Under the pieces are notes generated by a model, which worked only from the letters and a program-made list of their open reading frames with translations, was not told the origin of the DNA and did no database searches. Shown one piece after another: positions 16,392 to 23,877 of a stretch of DNA of 37,448 nucleotides. Position 1 is the first letter of the stretch. Each line of letters opens with the position of its first letter. A program made the translations under genes and the position numbers. The DNA is taken from the NCBI RefSeq assembly GCF_009827435.1, contig NZ_WTYM01000040.1, forward strand, positions 1 to 37,448, given 5' to 3'. This DNA comes from Croceibacterium salegens. GTDB lineage: Bacteria > Pseudomonadota > Alphaproteobacteria > Sphingomonadales > Sphingomonadaceae.

Positions 16392-16602
16392 GACCTATGG
16401 TCTCGCCATGTCGTCCTTCCCGGCATACCTCACCACGTCACCCAGCGTGGCAACCGGCGCGAGCGGACGTTCTTCGAGGATGGCGACTATGCGCTCTATC
16501 TCGACCTGCTGACCGACGCTGCCGAACAGGCCGGCGTGGAGATATGGGGTCCTATTGTCTGATGCCCAATCACGTCCATATCATCGCAACGCCGCGCGAG
16601 TT
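16392..16602 (+). pseudogene. Remnant of a RAYT/Y1 (IS200-like) transposase
   Basis: In one frame, 16404-16548 encodes 'RHVVLPGIPHHVTQRGN', then 'ERTFFEDGDYALYLDLL' and 'AAEQAGVEIWG', the classic start of REP-associated tyrosine transposases. The reading then continues in another frame as 'YCLMPNHVHIIATPRE', the family HxH metal motif region. The frames do not join (two extra or one missing base near 16549), there is no start codon in the first frame, and the sequence leaves the family just after 'IIATP' at about 16602. The catalytic tyrosine part is gone. A degraded insertion. Confidence 0.82.
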
Positions 16603-16965
16603 CCGGGGACACAATGTAAAATCGGAATCTCCGGGAACGACATGCGTTGCCGAGACACAACTCGTTCGCTTGTGACTCCAGCCGATAAACCGCTTCGCAG
16701 CGCGCACCCGACCCAACAGGATCGGCCATCCGAGAAATCGCTGTCCTACATGCGCCGCATCTGAGACAGTCCTGACGGCTCCTTCAAATTGTATCTCTCC
16801 GCCCGGCCTGATGATGCCGCCGCGACACCCGGTCGTCGGCAAGTCCGCCTCCGCCCGGGCTCCGCGAACCTCCGGCGCAAGCTTTCCATGTGCGCTATGG
16901 GCAATTTTAGCAAAGATAGGCCCTGACCCGCACCGGCATGATCCGGAGCAGTGTGCGGCGAAAGG
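16603..16965. other. Gene-free stretch downstream of transposase remnant
   Basis: No convincing gene on either strand. Just after the transposase break, GTTCCGGGGA (16600-16609) and CTCCGGGAAC (16629-16638) form an imperfect inverted repeat (8 of 10), possibly a decayed REP-like end. The rest is GC-rich with only short, non-family open frames. No clear terminator for the response regulator that ends at 16966 was seen. Confidence 0.5.
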
Positions 16966-17412
16966 TTATGCCTTGTTGCGCCGGAACCGTGCGAACAGGC
17001 CTTCCTTGCGGTCGCTGGCGAGGACCCGGGCGAGCTTGTCGGGGTCGTAGGGCTTTTCGAACACCAGCCCGAGTTCGGCGATGTGCGGGGGAATGTCCTC
17101 CGGCGAGCCGGTCGAGAAGATGATGCGGGTGTTCTTATCGCCGAGCACCGCGATGAGTTCGGCGAGCGCCCAGCCGTCGTCGCGGTCGCTGAGGTGGACG
17201 TCGAGCACGATCGCGTCGGGCACCGCCTTCTCGAGTTCGTGCATCGCCCGTTCGGTGCTCGGGCAGGTCACGACTTCGCGGGCCAGGCCTTCGGCGAGCA
17301 AGGCGTCCTCGATCGCCAGCGCCAGCAAGGCGTCATCTTCGACGATCAGCACACGGCTGAGCGGCGACCCCGCCTTGGGGCGTCGTCGTGGCTTCTCGAT
17401 CATCGAGCTCAT
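16966..17412 (-). CDS. Single-domain response regulator (SdrG-like) of the stress locus
   Basis: A 148-residue protein made of one receiver domain with a basic 17-residue N-terminal tail and a basic C-terminus. Acidic pocket 'VLIVEDDALL' (Asp26/Asp27), phospho-Asp71 ('VLDVHLSD'), Thr101 in 'IIFSTGSPEDI' and Lys120 ('FEKPY') are all present, so it should accept phosphate. No output domain. The 'FSTGS' segment resembles the FATGUY-type receivers used in sphingomonad general stress signalling (SdrG), where a single-domain regulator passes phosphate between kinases and PhyR. A GGAAC-N17-CGTT promoter lies 50 nt upstream, placing it in the EcfG regulon. Met4 is an alternative start. Role in the PhyR pathway is inference from motif, promoter and neighbourhood. 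Confidence 0.85.
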   Translation of the reverse strand: MSSMIEKPRRRPKAGSPLSRVLIVEDDALLALAIEDALLAEGLAREVVTCPSTERAMHELEKAVPDAIVLDVHLSDRDDGWALAELIAVLGDKNTRIIFSTGSPEDIPPHIAELGLVFEKPYDPDKLARVLASDRKEGLFARFRRNKA

Positions 17413-17465
17413 TGTCCTGCGGCCCTCATGCCAGGCGGTCCGGGATCGGGTCCGCGCGAGGCTTC

Positions 17466-17491
17466 AACGACGGGCGGTGGCGCCGGGTTCC
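17466..17491 (-). promoter_or_regulatory. EcfG-type promoter for the single-domain response regulator
   Basis: On the minus strand GGAAC (17491-17487), a 17-base spacer and CGTT (17469-17466). The spacer is one base longer than in the two symmetric promoters but within the accepted 16-17 range. The start site would lie about 47 nt before the ATG at 17412. It is not symmetric: no second GGAAC on the plus strand. It sits just after the end of the upstream acyltransferase gene. Confidence 0.65.
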
Positions 17492-17498
17492 CGGCGAC

Positions 17499-18653
17499 CT
17501 ATAGCGCCTTTTCGTAGATCACGTATTCCCGGTTCACCTTGCTGTCGATCGCCTCGGCAATGGCCAGCATCCCCTTGTTGTCGTCGAGGATCCAGCCGAT
17601 CTCGCCGCGCGTCGCGCCGTAGCTCTTCACCGAATTGCGGCGGATGTATTCGATCATCATGAAGGCGAGCTGGCTGGCGAGGCGCGAGTTCTGGTACTCT
17701 TTCTTCACGCCCATCAGCGGCACGCGCATGGTGTTGCACTGCGGGTCGCGCAGCCAGCGCAGCATTCTGATCCAGCCGAACGGGAACAGCTTGCCGCCGA
17801 TTTCCTTGATCGGCTCGTTGGCGTTCGACCAGGTGAGCATGAAGGCGACCGGCTCGCCGTCGAGCTCGGCGACCATGTTGAGGTCCTCGCGGATAAGCGG
17901 GGTCATCTTCTTGCCGCCGTACTTGGCCTCGGCCTCGGTGAACGGGACGAAGCCCCAGTTGCCCGACCAGGCATCGTTGAGCACGTCGATGACGATCGCC
18001 GCCTCGCGGGCGAAATGCTTGATCTCCATCGGGCGAATCTTGATGCGCGGGTTCTTCTCGCCGGCGGCGACGATGCGCTGCACGATGGGTGGGAATTCCT
18101 TGGTGATGTCGAGGTCGTAGGTCAGCAGCTTCTTGGCCTCGGTGTAGCCGGCGTTCTCGAACCATGCCTGGTAGGCCGGGTTGTGGTGCCCCATCATCAC
18201 CGTCGGCGGATGGTCGTGGCCCCTGACCAGCAGCCCGGGCTCTTCCCAGATCGACATCGAGATCGGCGCCAGCACGCGAGTCATGCCCTGTTCGCGCAGC
18301 CAGTCCTCTGCGCGCGCGATGAGGGCCTTGGCGACCTGCTCGTCCTCGGCGTCGAACAGGCCCCAGTTGCCGGTGCCCGGGCCCATGCCCTGTTCGGGCG
18401 GCTGCTTGAGCGCCAGCTCGTCTATATGCGCCGAGATGCGCCCGACGACCTTGCCGCCGCGGCGGGCGAGGAAGAACTGCACCCGGGCATGTTCGAAGAA
18501 CGGGTTCTTGCCCGGCGTCAGCAGCTCGACGGTCTCCGAGCGCAGCTGCGGCACGAAGTTCGGATAGGACGCGTTCAGTCGATAACCGAGATCGACAAAT
18601 GCATTGAAGTCCTTCTTGCCCGAGACCGGGGTGACATCTATCTGCTGGGACAC
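17499..18653 (-). CDS. YghO/BcerS-like GNAT-fold N-acyltransferase
   Basis: A 384-residue protein with the pattern of the YghO family: 'DFVDLGYRLN'-type start, 'YPNFVPQLRSE', 'NPFFEHARVQFFLAR', 'GKVVGRISAHID', 'NWGLFDAED', 'LREQGMTRVLAPISMS', 'EEPGLLVRGHDHPP', and 'YQAWFENAGYTEAKKL'. The family has a GNAT fold; its best-known member is the bacterial ceramide synthase of Caulobacter (bCerS), which N-acylates 3-ketosphinganine. Sphingomonads make sphingolipids and the neighbour is a fatty acid desaturase, so a lipid N-acylation role is plausible but the true substrate is unknown. I chose GTG at 18653 because a GAGG site lies 7 bases before it; ATGs at 18683 and 18698 lack one. Cytosolic, no membrane segments. 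Confidence 0.75.
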   Translation of the reverse strand: MSQQIDVTPVSGKKDFNAFVDLGYRLNASYPNFVPQLRSETVELLTPGKNPFFEHARVQFFLARRGGKVVGRISAHIDELALKQPPEQGMGPGTGNWGLFDAEDEQVAKALIARAEDWLREQGMTRVLAPISMSIWEEPGLLVRGHDHPPTVMMGHHNPAYQAWFENAGYTEAKKLLTYDLDITKEFPPIVQRIVAAGEKNPRIKIRPMEIKHFAREAAIVIDVLNDAWSGNWGFVPFTEAEAKYGGKKMTPLIREDLNMVAELDGEPVAFMLTWSNANEPIKEIGGKLFPFGWIRMLRWLRDPQCNTMRVPLMGVKKEYQNSRLASQLAFMMIEYIRRNSVKSYGATRGEIGWILDDNKGMLAIAEAIDSKVNREYVIYEKAL

Positions 18654-18794
18654 GTTCAGGCCTCGTTTTGCCGTATTGGGCATGGCGGGAGAAGGCACGC
18701 CGATTGCACGCCTTCACCAGGGTCGGCAAGCACCATTGTAACAGAAGCAGCTCCGCGATTTGCCTTCAGGCAGCGACGGACTTAGGATTGGACT

Positions 18795-19883
18795 ATGAAC
18801 ACGGTTGGCTCGATTGAGGCTGGCGAAACCCCCTCCGCGCAGGTCGCGGAACGCCGGGTGCTGGCCACGATCCCTGACGACAAGGCGATGATGCGCACCG
18901 CCGCCGAACTGACCCGCGATATCGCCGCGCACCGTCCGGCGGTCTATTGGGCCGACATGCTTGGCTCGGCGATGACCGGCTATGCCGCGCTCGCGGGCGC
19001 CATCCTCCTCCACGGCTGGCTCGCCTGGGCGAGCGGCATCGCCGCGGTGCTGCTGCTCTATCGGGCGCTGCTGTTCATCCACGAGATCTCGCACTTCCGG
19101 AAGAACGAGGTGCCAGGCTTCGTGCTGGGGTGGAACGCGCTGGTCGGCATCCCGATGCTCACGCCCTCGCTGATGTACGAGGCTGTGCACACGCTGCACC
19201 ACGCCCGCACCCGCTACGGCACCATCGAGGATCCCGAGTACCTGCCGCTGGCGCTGATGAAGCCGTGGTCGCTGCCGGCCTTCATCCTCATCGCGCTGCT
19301 GGCGCCGCCGGCGCTGGTGATCCGTTTCGGCATCCTTGCCCCGCTCGGCCTCATCATCCCGCCGCTGCGGCGTCTGACCTGGGAGCGGTTCTCGGCGCTG
19401 TCGATCAACCCGTCCTTCCGCCGCCGTCCGGCCCAACCTGAACTGCGCGCACGCTTCGCCTGGCAGGAAGCCGGTGCGGCACTGTGGGCGCTGTTCCTGA
19501 TTGCCAGCATTTTCTGGCTCGGCTGGCGTCCGCTCTTGATCGCGCTGGCGGTGTTCTCGGCGGTCGCGGTGTTCAACCAGTTGCGCACGCTAGTGGCCCA
19601 CTTGTGGGAGAACGATGGCGAGGCGATGACCGTTACCGGGCAGTACCTCGACAGCGTCAATGTCCCGCCGCCGTCGCCTTTCGCCGCACTGTGGGCCCCG
19701 GTCGGCCTGCGCTATCACGCCCTGCACCACCTGATCCCGTCGATGCCTTACCACTCGCTCGGCGAGGCGCACCGGCGCCTGCGTGAGCACCTCGGGCCGG
19801 ATTCGACCTTCGCGCAATCGAGCCACAAGGGAATGACGCCGCTGGTCGTTCGCATCGCCCGTTCGACGATGCGCCGCGGCTGA
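18795..19883 (+). CDS. Membrane fatty acid desaturase family protein
   Basis: A 362-residue membrane di-iron protein. The three histidine boxes are HEISH (96-100), HTLHH (132-136) and HALHH (308-312) followed by 'LIPSMPYHSL'. A fourth conserved spot is 'LRTLVAHLW' near 270. Hydrophobic segments lie at about 60-90 and 150-185 and 225-255, as in acyl-lipid desaturases/hydroxylases. It should use O2 and an electron donor to desaturate or hydroxylate an acyl chain at the inner membrane. The gene is divergent from the YghO/BcerS-like acyltransferase (141 bp between starts), suggesting shared control and possibly a shared lipid pathway. It is convergent with lptG, one base apart. Regiospecificity cannot be read from sequence. 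Confidence 0.87.
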   Translation: MNTVGSIEAGETPSAQVAERRVLATIPDDKAMMRTAAELTRDIAAHRPAVYWADMLGSAMTGYAALAGAILLHGWLAWASGIAAVLLLYRALLFIHEISHFRKNEVPGFVLGWNALVGIPMLTPSLMYEAVHTLHHARTRYGTIEDPEYLPLALMKPWSLPAFILIALLAPPALVIRFGILAPLGLIIPPLRRLTWERFSALSINPSFRRRPAQPELRARFAWQEAGAALWALFLIASIFWLGWRPLLIALAVFSAVAVFNQLRTLVAHLWENDGEAMTVTGQYLDSVNVPPPSPFAALWAPVGLRYHALHHLIPSMPYHSLGEAHRRLREHLGPDSTFAQSSHKGMTPLVVRIARSTMRRG

Positions 19884-19884
19884 C

Positions 19885-20985
19885 TTATTCCTCGGTGCGG
19901 ACCAGCACCGTCTCGCCAACCAGCAGGAACAGCAGGAACGGTGCCCAGGCCGCGAGCAGGGGCGGGTAGCCGCCGAAGCTGCCCATCGCCAGCGCGGCGT
20001 TGTCGACCACGAAATAGGCGAAGCCGAGCGCCATGCCGATCACCGCGCGGGCGAACAACTGGCCCGACCGGGCGAGGCCGAAGCCGGCCACCGCGCCGAG
20101 CAACGGCATGAGCAGCGCCGAAAGCGGGCCCGAAAGCTTATGCCACCATTTCGCCTTCAATTCCGCGGTGCGGCGGCCGGCATCGTCGAGCGCGCTGATC
20201 GAGCGCGACAGTTCGGGCAACGACTGCGCGTCGGGATCGACCTTGCTCAGCTCAACCTGGTCGAGTGTGAGTTCGGGTGCGACGGTGACGGGCCCGGGCA
20301 ATTTGCTGTCCTCGGCCTGCTGGACATCGAACAGCTCCGGCGCTGCCAGCTTCCAGCCCGGGTTGGCGAAAGTGCCGATTTCGCTGCGCACGCGGCGCAG
20401 GATCATGCCCTGCGTATCTCGTTCGTAATAGGTCACCCCTCGCAGGATCGTGGCCTTGCCGCTGCCTTCCATCAGGGTCGCTGTGAGTACGTTGTTGCCG
20501 GCGGCGAAATAGACGTTTGAGCGGGTTTCGGTCTCCTGCGGGATCGGGCCAAAGTCGGCGCCTTCCCAGGCCTTGAGCGAGGCGGTCGCGCGCGTCACGA
20601 TGAACTCGTTGAAGACGATGGAAGCGAGCGAGACCACGCCCGCGGCGAGCAGCAGCGGAGCGAGGATCTGGTGCGCCGACATCCCCGCAGCCTTCATCGA
20701 GACGACTTCGCTGTTCTGGTTGAAGGTGACCAGCGTGATGATCGTCGCCAGCAGGACCGAATAGGGCACGAAGCGGGCGATCAGCTGTGGCACTCGGTAA
20801 CCGACATAGCGCAACAGCTCGCCCTCGCCGTTGCCGGGATAAGCAAGGATGTCGCCACTGTTCGACAGCAGGTCGAGCATCATCAGCACCAGCACCAGCA
20901 TGAACAGCACCGCCAGGATGCGCACCACGAAGGTGCGTGCGAGGTAGAAGGTCAGCGTGCGCGAGGGGAAGAAGTCAAACAGCAA
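19885..20985 (-). CDS. lptG: LPS export ABC transporter permease LptG
   Basis: A 366-residue inner-membrane permease of the LptB2FG complex that extracts lipopolysaccharide and feeds it to the Lpt bridge. Features: N-terminal 'FDFFPSRTLTFYLARTF', membrane helices 1-3 in the first 110 residues ('VLFMLVLVLMMLDLLS', 'VLLATIITLVTF'), 'NSEVVSMKAAGMSA' coupling region, a periplasmic beta-jellyroll from about 130 to 265, and C-terminal helices 'LSALLMPLLGAVAGFGLA', 'FLLFLLVGE'. No ATG matches the family N-terminus; I use TTG at 20985, where a GAGGAG site lies 10 bases upstream. It overlaps the end of lptF by 11 bases. Essential gene in most Gram-negatives. Confidence 0.93.
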   Translation of the reverse strand: MLFDFFPSRTLTFYLARTFVVRILAVLFMLVLVLMMLDLLSNSGDILAYPGNGEGELLRYVGYRVPQLIARFVPYSVLLATIITLVTFNQNSEVVSMKAAGMSAHQILAPLLLAAGVVSLASIVFNEFIVTRATASLKAWEGADFGPIPQETETRSNVYFAAGNNVLTATLMEGSGKATILRGVTYYERDTQGMILRRVRSEIGTFANPGWKLAAPELFDVQQAEDSKLPGPVTVAPELTLDQVELSKVDPDAQSLPELSRSISALDDAGRRTAELKAKWWHKLSGPLSALLMPLLGAVAGFGLARSGQLFARAVIGMALGFAYFVVDNAALAMGSFGGYPPLLAAWAPFLLFLLVGETVLVRTEE

Positions 20986-22228
20986 CGGTACCGAGCTCCT
21001 CGTCGTCGCCTCGTGGGTCGAGACCGGCGCCGCGCACGTGTTCGCCGCGCTTGAGCAACTTGCGGATGCGCTTTCCGATCTTGGCATAGGCGGACTCGAG
21101 CGCGCCGATCGCCTGTCCGCCGGGGACATAGGCAACCCGGTAGAACATCCACGCGATGAGCAAGGCGAACACCACGAACGGCCCCCATAGCGCGAAGAAC
21201 GGATCGATCCGGCCCAGTTCTGCGACCGATTCCCCGTACTGGTTCACCTTGTGATAGGCTACGACCATGATGATCGACATGAAGACGCCGAGCGCGCTCG
21301 TCGATCGCTTGGGCGGGATTGCCAAGGCAACCGCCAGCAGTGGTAGCAGCGCCATCATCACCACTTCGACCAGCCGGTAGTTGAAGTTCGCCTGCTGGCC
21401 GGCGCGCTCGACTTCGGGCACCGAATTGTTCCAGCCAAGCTGCAGCAATTCGGGCAGGACGTACTCGCGAGCCTGGTCGCCGCGGGCGCGGAAACGGTCG
21501 ATCGCCGGAAGGTCCACCGGCAGGTCGTGCTGGCTGAAACTGAGCACACGCGTCTGCTTGCCGTTCACGTCCTGGACGATGGTTCCGTCGAGCAGGCGCA
21601 GGATGATGGTGTTGCGGTTTTCGCGGTTGGCGAGGAACTGGCCTTCGCGCGCCGAAATCGACAGCACCTGTCCCTTCTTGCCGGCGACGCGGGCGAAGAT
21701 GCCCTTGAGTTTGCGGCCCTCGTCCTCGCTCGATTCGATGCGCAGCGCCATGCGGTCCTTGAGCGTGGTGAACTCACCGACCTTGATCGAGGCGCCGAGC
21801 GCGCCCGAGCGCAGCTCGTAGTCGAGCTGGGCATAGGCGTATCGGCTGAGCGGCTGGAGGTAGCCGACGATCGCGAGGTTCACTGCCATCAGCACCCCTG
21901 TGATAAGGAAGGGCACCCGCAGCAGGCGCAGGTAGCTCCACCCTACCGCACGCATCACGTCGAGCTCGCTCGAGGTGGCGAGTTTGCGGAAGGCGAGCAG
22001 GATCCCGAGCATCAGGCCGAGCGGAATGGCGAGGCCGGCATATTCGGGGATCAGGTTAAGCAGCATCCGGAAGACGACCCCGACCGGCCCGCCTTCGGTC
22101 GAAACGAATTCGAACAGGCGCAGCATCTTGTCGAGAATCAGCAGCGACGCAGCGATCACGAACACCGCGAACATCGGCATCAGGACGAGGCGCAGGATAT
22201 ACCGGTCGAGGGCGGTGATGAATTTCAA
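20975..22228 (-). CDS. lptF: LPS export ABC transporter permease LptF
   Basis: A 417-residue partner of LptG in LptB2FG. It starts 'LDRYILRLVLMPMFAVFV' and has 'LIPEYAGLAIPLGLMLGILLAFRKLATSSEL' in the first membrane block (family coupling motif). A periplasmic jellyroll spans about 130-290, and the C-terminal helices include 'VVMMALLPLLAVALAIPP' and 'FVVFALLIAWMFYRV'. The basic C-terminal tail of about 45 residues ('KIGKRIRKLLKRGE') is longer than usual. It is co-transcribed with lptG, whose start lies inside its last codons. Confidence 0.94.
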   Translation of the reverse strand: MKFITALDRYILRLVLMPMFAVFVIAASLLILDKMLRLFEFVSTEGGPVGVVFRMLLNLIPEYAGLAIPLGLMLGILLAFRKLATSSELDVMRAVGWSYLRLLRVPFLITGVLMAVNLAIVGYLQPLSRYAYAQLDYELRSGALGASIKVGEFTTLKDRMALRIESSEDEGRKLKGIFARVAGKKGQVLSISAREGQFLANRENRNTIILRLLDGTIVQDVNGKQTRVLSFSQHDLPVDLPAIDRFRARGDQAREYVLPELLQLGWNNSVPEVERAGQQANFNYRLVEVVMMALLPLLAVALAIPPKRSTSALGVFMSIIMVVAYHKVNQYGESVAELGRIDPFFALWGPFVVFALLIAWMFYRVAYVPGGQAIGALESAYAKIGKRIRKLLKRGEHVRGAGLDPRGDDEELGTVAV

Positions 22229-22308
22229 GCTTTGATCGTCTGCGGCTTCGGGTGGCCGGGCTATAACCGGCGAAACCGCTCAGGTCATGTACCGAATGCG
22301 CTGGCGGT

Positions 22309-22704
22309 TCAGGCCTTTTCCAACGTGCACTGCAGGGGGTGCTGGTTCTGGCGGGCGAAATCCATCACCTGGTTGACCTTGGTTTCAGCCACTTCATACG
22401 GAAACACGCCGCACACCCCGACGCCCTTCTGGTGGACGTGGAGCATCACACGGGTCGCCTGTTCGAGGTCCATGCGGAAGAATCGCTTGAGGCACATCAC
22501 GACGAATTCCATCGGCGTGTAATCGTCGTTGAGCATCAGTACCTTGTACTGGCTCGGCTTCTTCGGCTTGGCGCGGGTCTTGGTGGCGAGACCGACCTGG
22601 CCCTCGCCGTCGCTCACGCCGATGTCGCCATCGTCGGGCGAATCACTACCCGCCGCGCGATTGGCGGCCCGGATGGGAGCATAGGAAACGTGATTCAAAT
22701 GCAT
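22309..22704 (-). CDS. clpS: ATP-dependent Clp protease adaptor ClpS
   Basis: A 131-residue ClpS, the N-end rule adaptor that delivers substrates with bulky N-terminal residues to ClpA(P). The first ~50 residues are a flexible acidic extension, then the core: '[17 protein letters not shown]' with the Asp-Asp pair that binds the substrate amino group, '[19 protein letters not shown]' (the ClpA-contact helix), and '[17 protein letters not shown]'. The N-terminal extension is longer than in E. coli (106 residues), so a later start is possible although no internal Met precedes the core. clpA is not in this window downstream. Confidence 0.95.
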   Translation of the reverse strand: MHLNHVSYAPIRAANRAAGSDSPDDGDIGVSDGEGQVGLATKTRAKPKKPSQYKVLMLNDDYTPMEFVVMCLKRFFRMDLEQATRVMLHVHQKGVGVCGVFPYEVAETKVNQVMDFARQNQHPLQCTLEKA

Positions 22705-22801
22705 CGGATGGCAAATATCGTATCGTGCGGGGCAACGGCAAGGTTCGATCGCCTCTATCAGGGTTAACGTGCCCCGCTAGATCGACCGGTGCAAAGGGAA
22801 A

Positions 22802-22836
22802 CGGGCCGGACGGAATACCGTCCGGCCCGCTTTTTT
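22802..22836. terminator. Intrinsic terminator downstream of the phasin gene
   Basis: A near-perfect 12-bp stem (CGGGCCGGACGG / CCGTCCGGCCCG) with a four-base loop at 22802-22829. Six T follow on the plus side (22831-22836); on the minus side, where phasin transcription arrives, the stem is followed by TTTCCCTTT. It separates the phasin gene from clpS and may stop transcripts from both sides. Confidence 0.75.
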
Positions 22837-22882
22837 GCCGCTCGAGGGAGAGGAGAGAGAACGAGCGGCGGGAGAGCTTGGT

Positions 22883-23734
22883 TCAGGCGGCCTTCGAGAG
22901 CTTTTCGGCGGCCAGGCTGACGCGGCCCGAGATCGGGGCGAAGGCGTCGGAATAGAGTTTCATGACCGTGTCGCCGGTCTTCGAGGAATAGGCGACCATC
23001 GCGTCGAAGTTGCGGCGGGCGAGCTTGCCCTGCAGCTGGAACAGCTCGGACGGGCTCTTGATCGCGGCCATTTCCTTCATGTCGGCGGTAATCGTCTCGT
23101 AAGCCGATTTGGCTTCGTCCACGGCGGTCTTGCCCATGTCCTGTACCCCGGTCGAGAAGACCTTGCCGCTTTCGACGATGGCTTCGACATTGCCCTTGGC
23201 AAAGTCGGTCATCTCGCCGGCGTAGGCAGTGCTCTTTTCGTAGGCTTCCTTGGCCTTGGATTGCAGTTCGCTCAGCGCGTCGGTCACGGTCTTCATGAAA
23301 TCGGGGGTCTTGGCGGTGGCCATGATCTTTTCCTTTAGCTCGGTAATCGTTGGCTCGGGTTTGATCGCGGCGGGCTTGGCCGCGGGGGCCGCCTGCTTCG
23401 CGAAAACTGGTTTCTTTCCTGCGACCGGCTTGTTTCTTGCTGCCGGCTTCTTGACGATTTTGGCCGGGACCTTCTTTGGGGCGGCCTTCTTTTTTACGAC
23501 CGCCTTTTTCGGGGCGACCTTGGCAACAACCGGCTTCTTGGCGGGGACGGGCTCGGCCTTCGCCGGTTCCGGGGCGCTTTCAGCAGCGGCCGGCTCGGAG
23601 GCTGGGGCAGGCGCGTCCGTCACCGGAGCGGCCACGGGCTTGGGAGTTTCGGACGCGACGGGCTTGGCCTTCTCCGCAGCAGCGGCGTAGGCCTTCTCGG
23701 CGCTTTCGGCGGCTTTGTCGGGCGACTCTGCCAT
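22883..23734 (-). CDS. phaP: Phasin with lysine/alanine/proline-rich N-terminal extension
   Basis: A 283-residue protein in two parts. Residues 1-135 are low-complexity Ala/Lys/Pro/Val, resembling histone H1-like or PhaF-type tails ('KKAVVKKKAAPKKVPAK'). Residues 138-283 are a standard Phasin_2 domain with amphipathic helices ('MKTVTDALSELQSKAKEAYEKS', 'KGNVEAIVESGKVFSTG' and 'AKSAYETITADMKEM' regions). Phasins coat polyhydroxybutyrate granules; basic tails of this kind bind DNA in related proteins. The start is ATG at 23734 with a GAGGAA site. An internal ATG at 23323 has its own AAAGGA site 8 bases before it and would give a normal-length 146-residue phasin. It follows phaC in the same direction with its own promoter. 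Confidence 0.9.
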   Translation of the reverse strand: MAESPDKAAESAEKAYAAAAEKAKPVASETPKPVAAPVTDAPAPASEPAAAESAPEPAKAEPVPAKKPVVAKVAPKKAVVKKKAAPKKVPAKIVKKPAARNKPVAGKKPVFAKQAAPAAKPAAIKPEPTITELKEKIMATAKTPDFMKTVTDALSELQSKAKEAYEKSTAYAGEMTDFAKGNVEAIVESGKVFSTGVQDMGKTAVDEAKSAYETITADMKEMAAIKSPSELFQLQGKLARRNFDAMVAYSSKTGDTVMKLYSDAFAPISGRVSLAAEKLSKAA

Positions 23735-23774
23735 CGTTCCTCGCTTCCATGCCGACCGCGCACGATTGCCGGTC

Positions 23775-23790
23775 TTGTTGCAGTGCACAA
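23775..23790. promoter_or_regulatory. PhaR-like operator, proximal to phasin
   Basis: TTGTTGCAGTGCACAA, a near palindrome around GCAGTGC, overlaps the -10 of the phasin promoter by two bases. PhaR repressors of PHA metabolism bind TGCA-rich sites of this kind and leave when granules form. Assignment is by motif and position only. Confidence 0.55.
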
Positions 23791-23816
23791 ATTAGGCGCC
23801 GCAATTGCGAAGTCAA
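23789..23816 (-). promoter_or_regulatory. Sigma-70-type promoter of the phasin gene
   Basis: On the minus strand TTGACT (23816-23811), a 16-base spacer and TAATTT (23794-23789). The start site would lie near 23782, about 50 nt before the phasin ATG. The promoter is framed by two TGCAGTGCA elements. Confidence 0.55.
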
Positions 23817-23823
23817 GGGAAAA

Positions 23824-23839
23824 TGGTGCAGTGCAGCAA
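23824..23839. promoter_or_regulatory. PhaR-like operator, distal to phasin
   Basis: TGGTGCAGTGCAGCAAAA-type element (core GTGCAGTGCAGCA) directly upstream of the phasin -35 and downstream of phaC. With the proximal site it brackets the promoter, centres about 49 bp apart, a layout suited to repression by a bound or looped dimer. Confidence 0.5.
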
Positions 23840-23877
23840 AATGACCGGCGGCGTGTCGGAGCAGTGTCCTTCTGGTG

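Noticed and set aside
16570-16842. Minus-strand ORF of 90 codons downstream of the transposase remnant.
   Set aside because: It reads antisense through the transposase remnant and shows no family motif.
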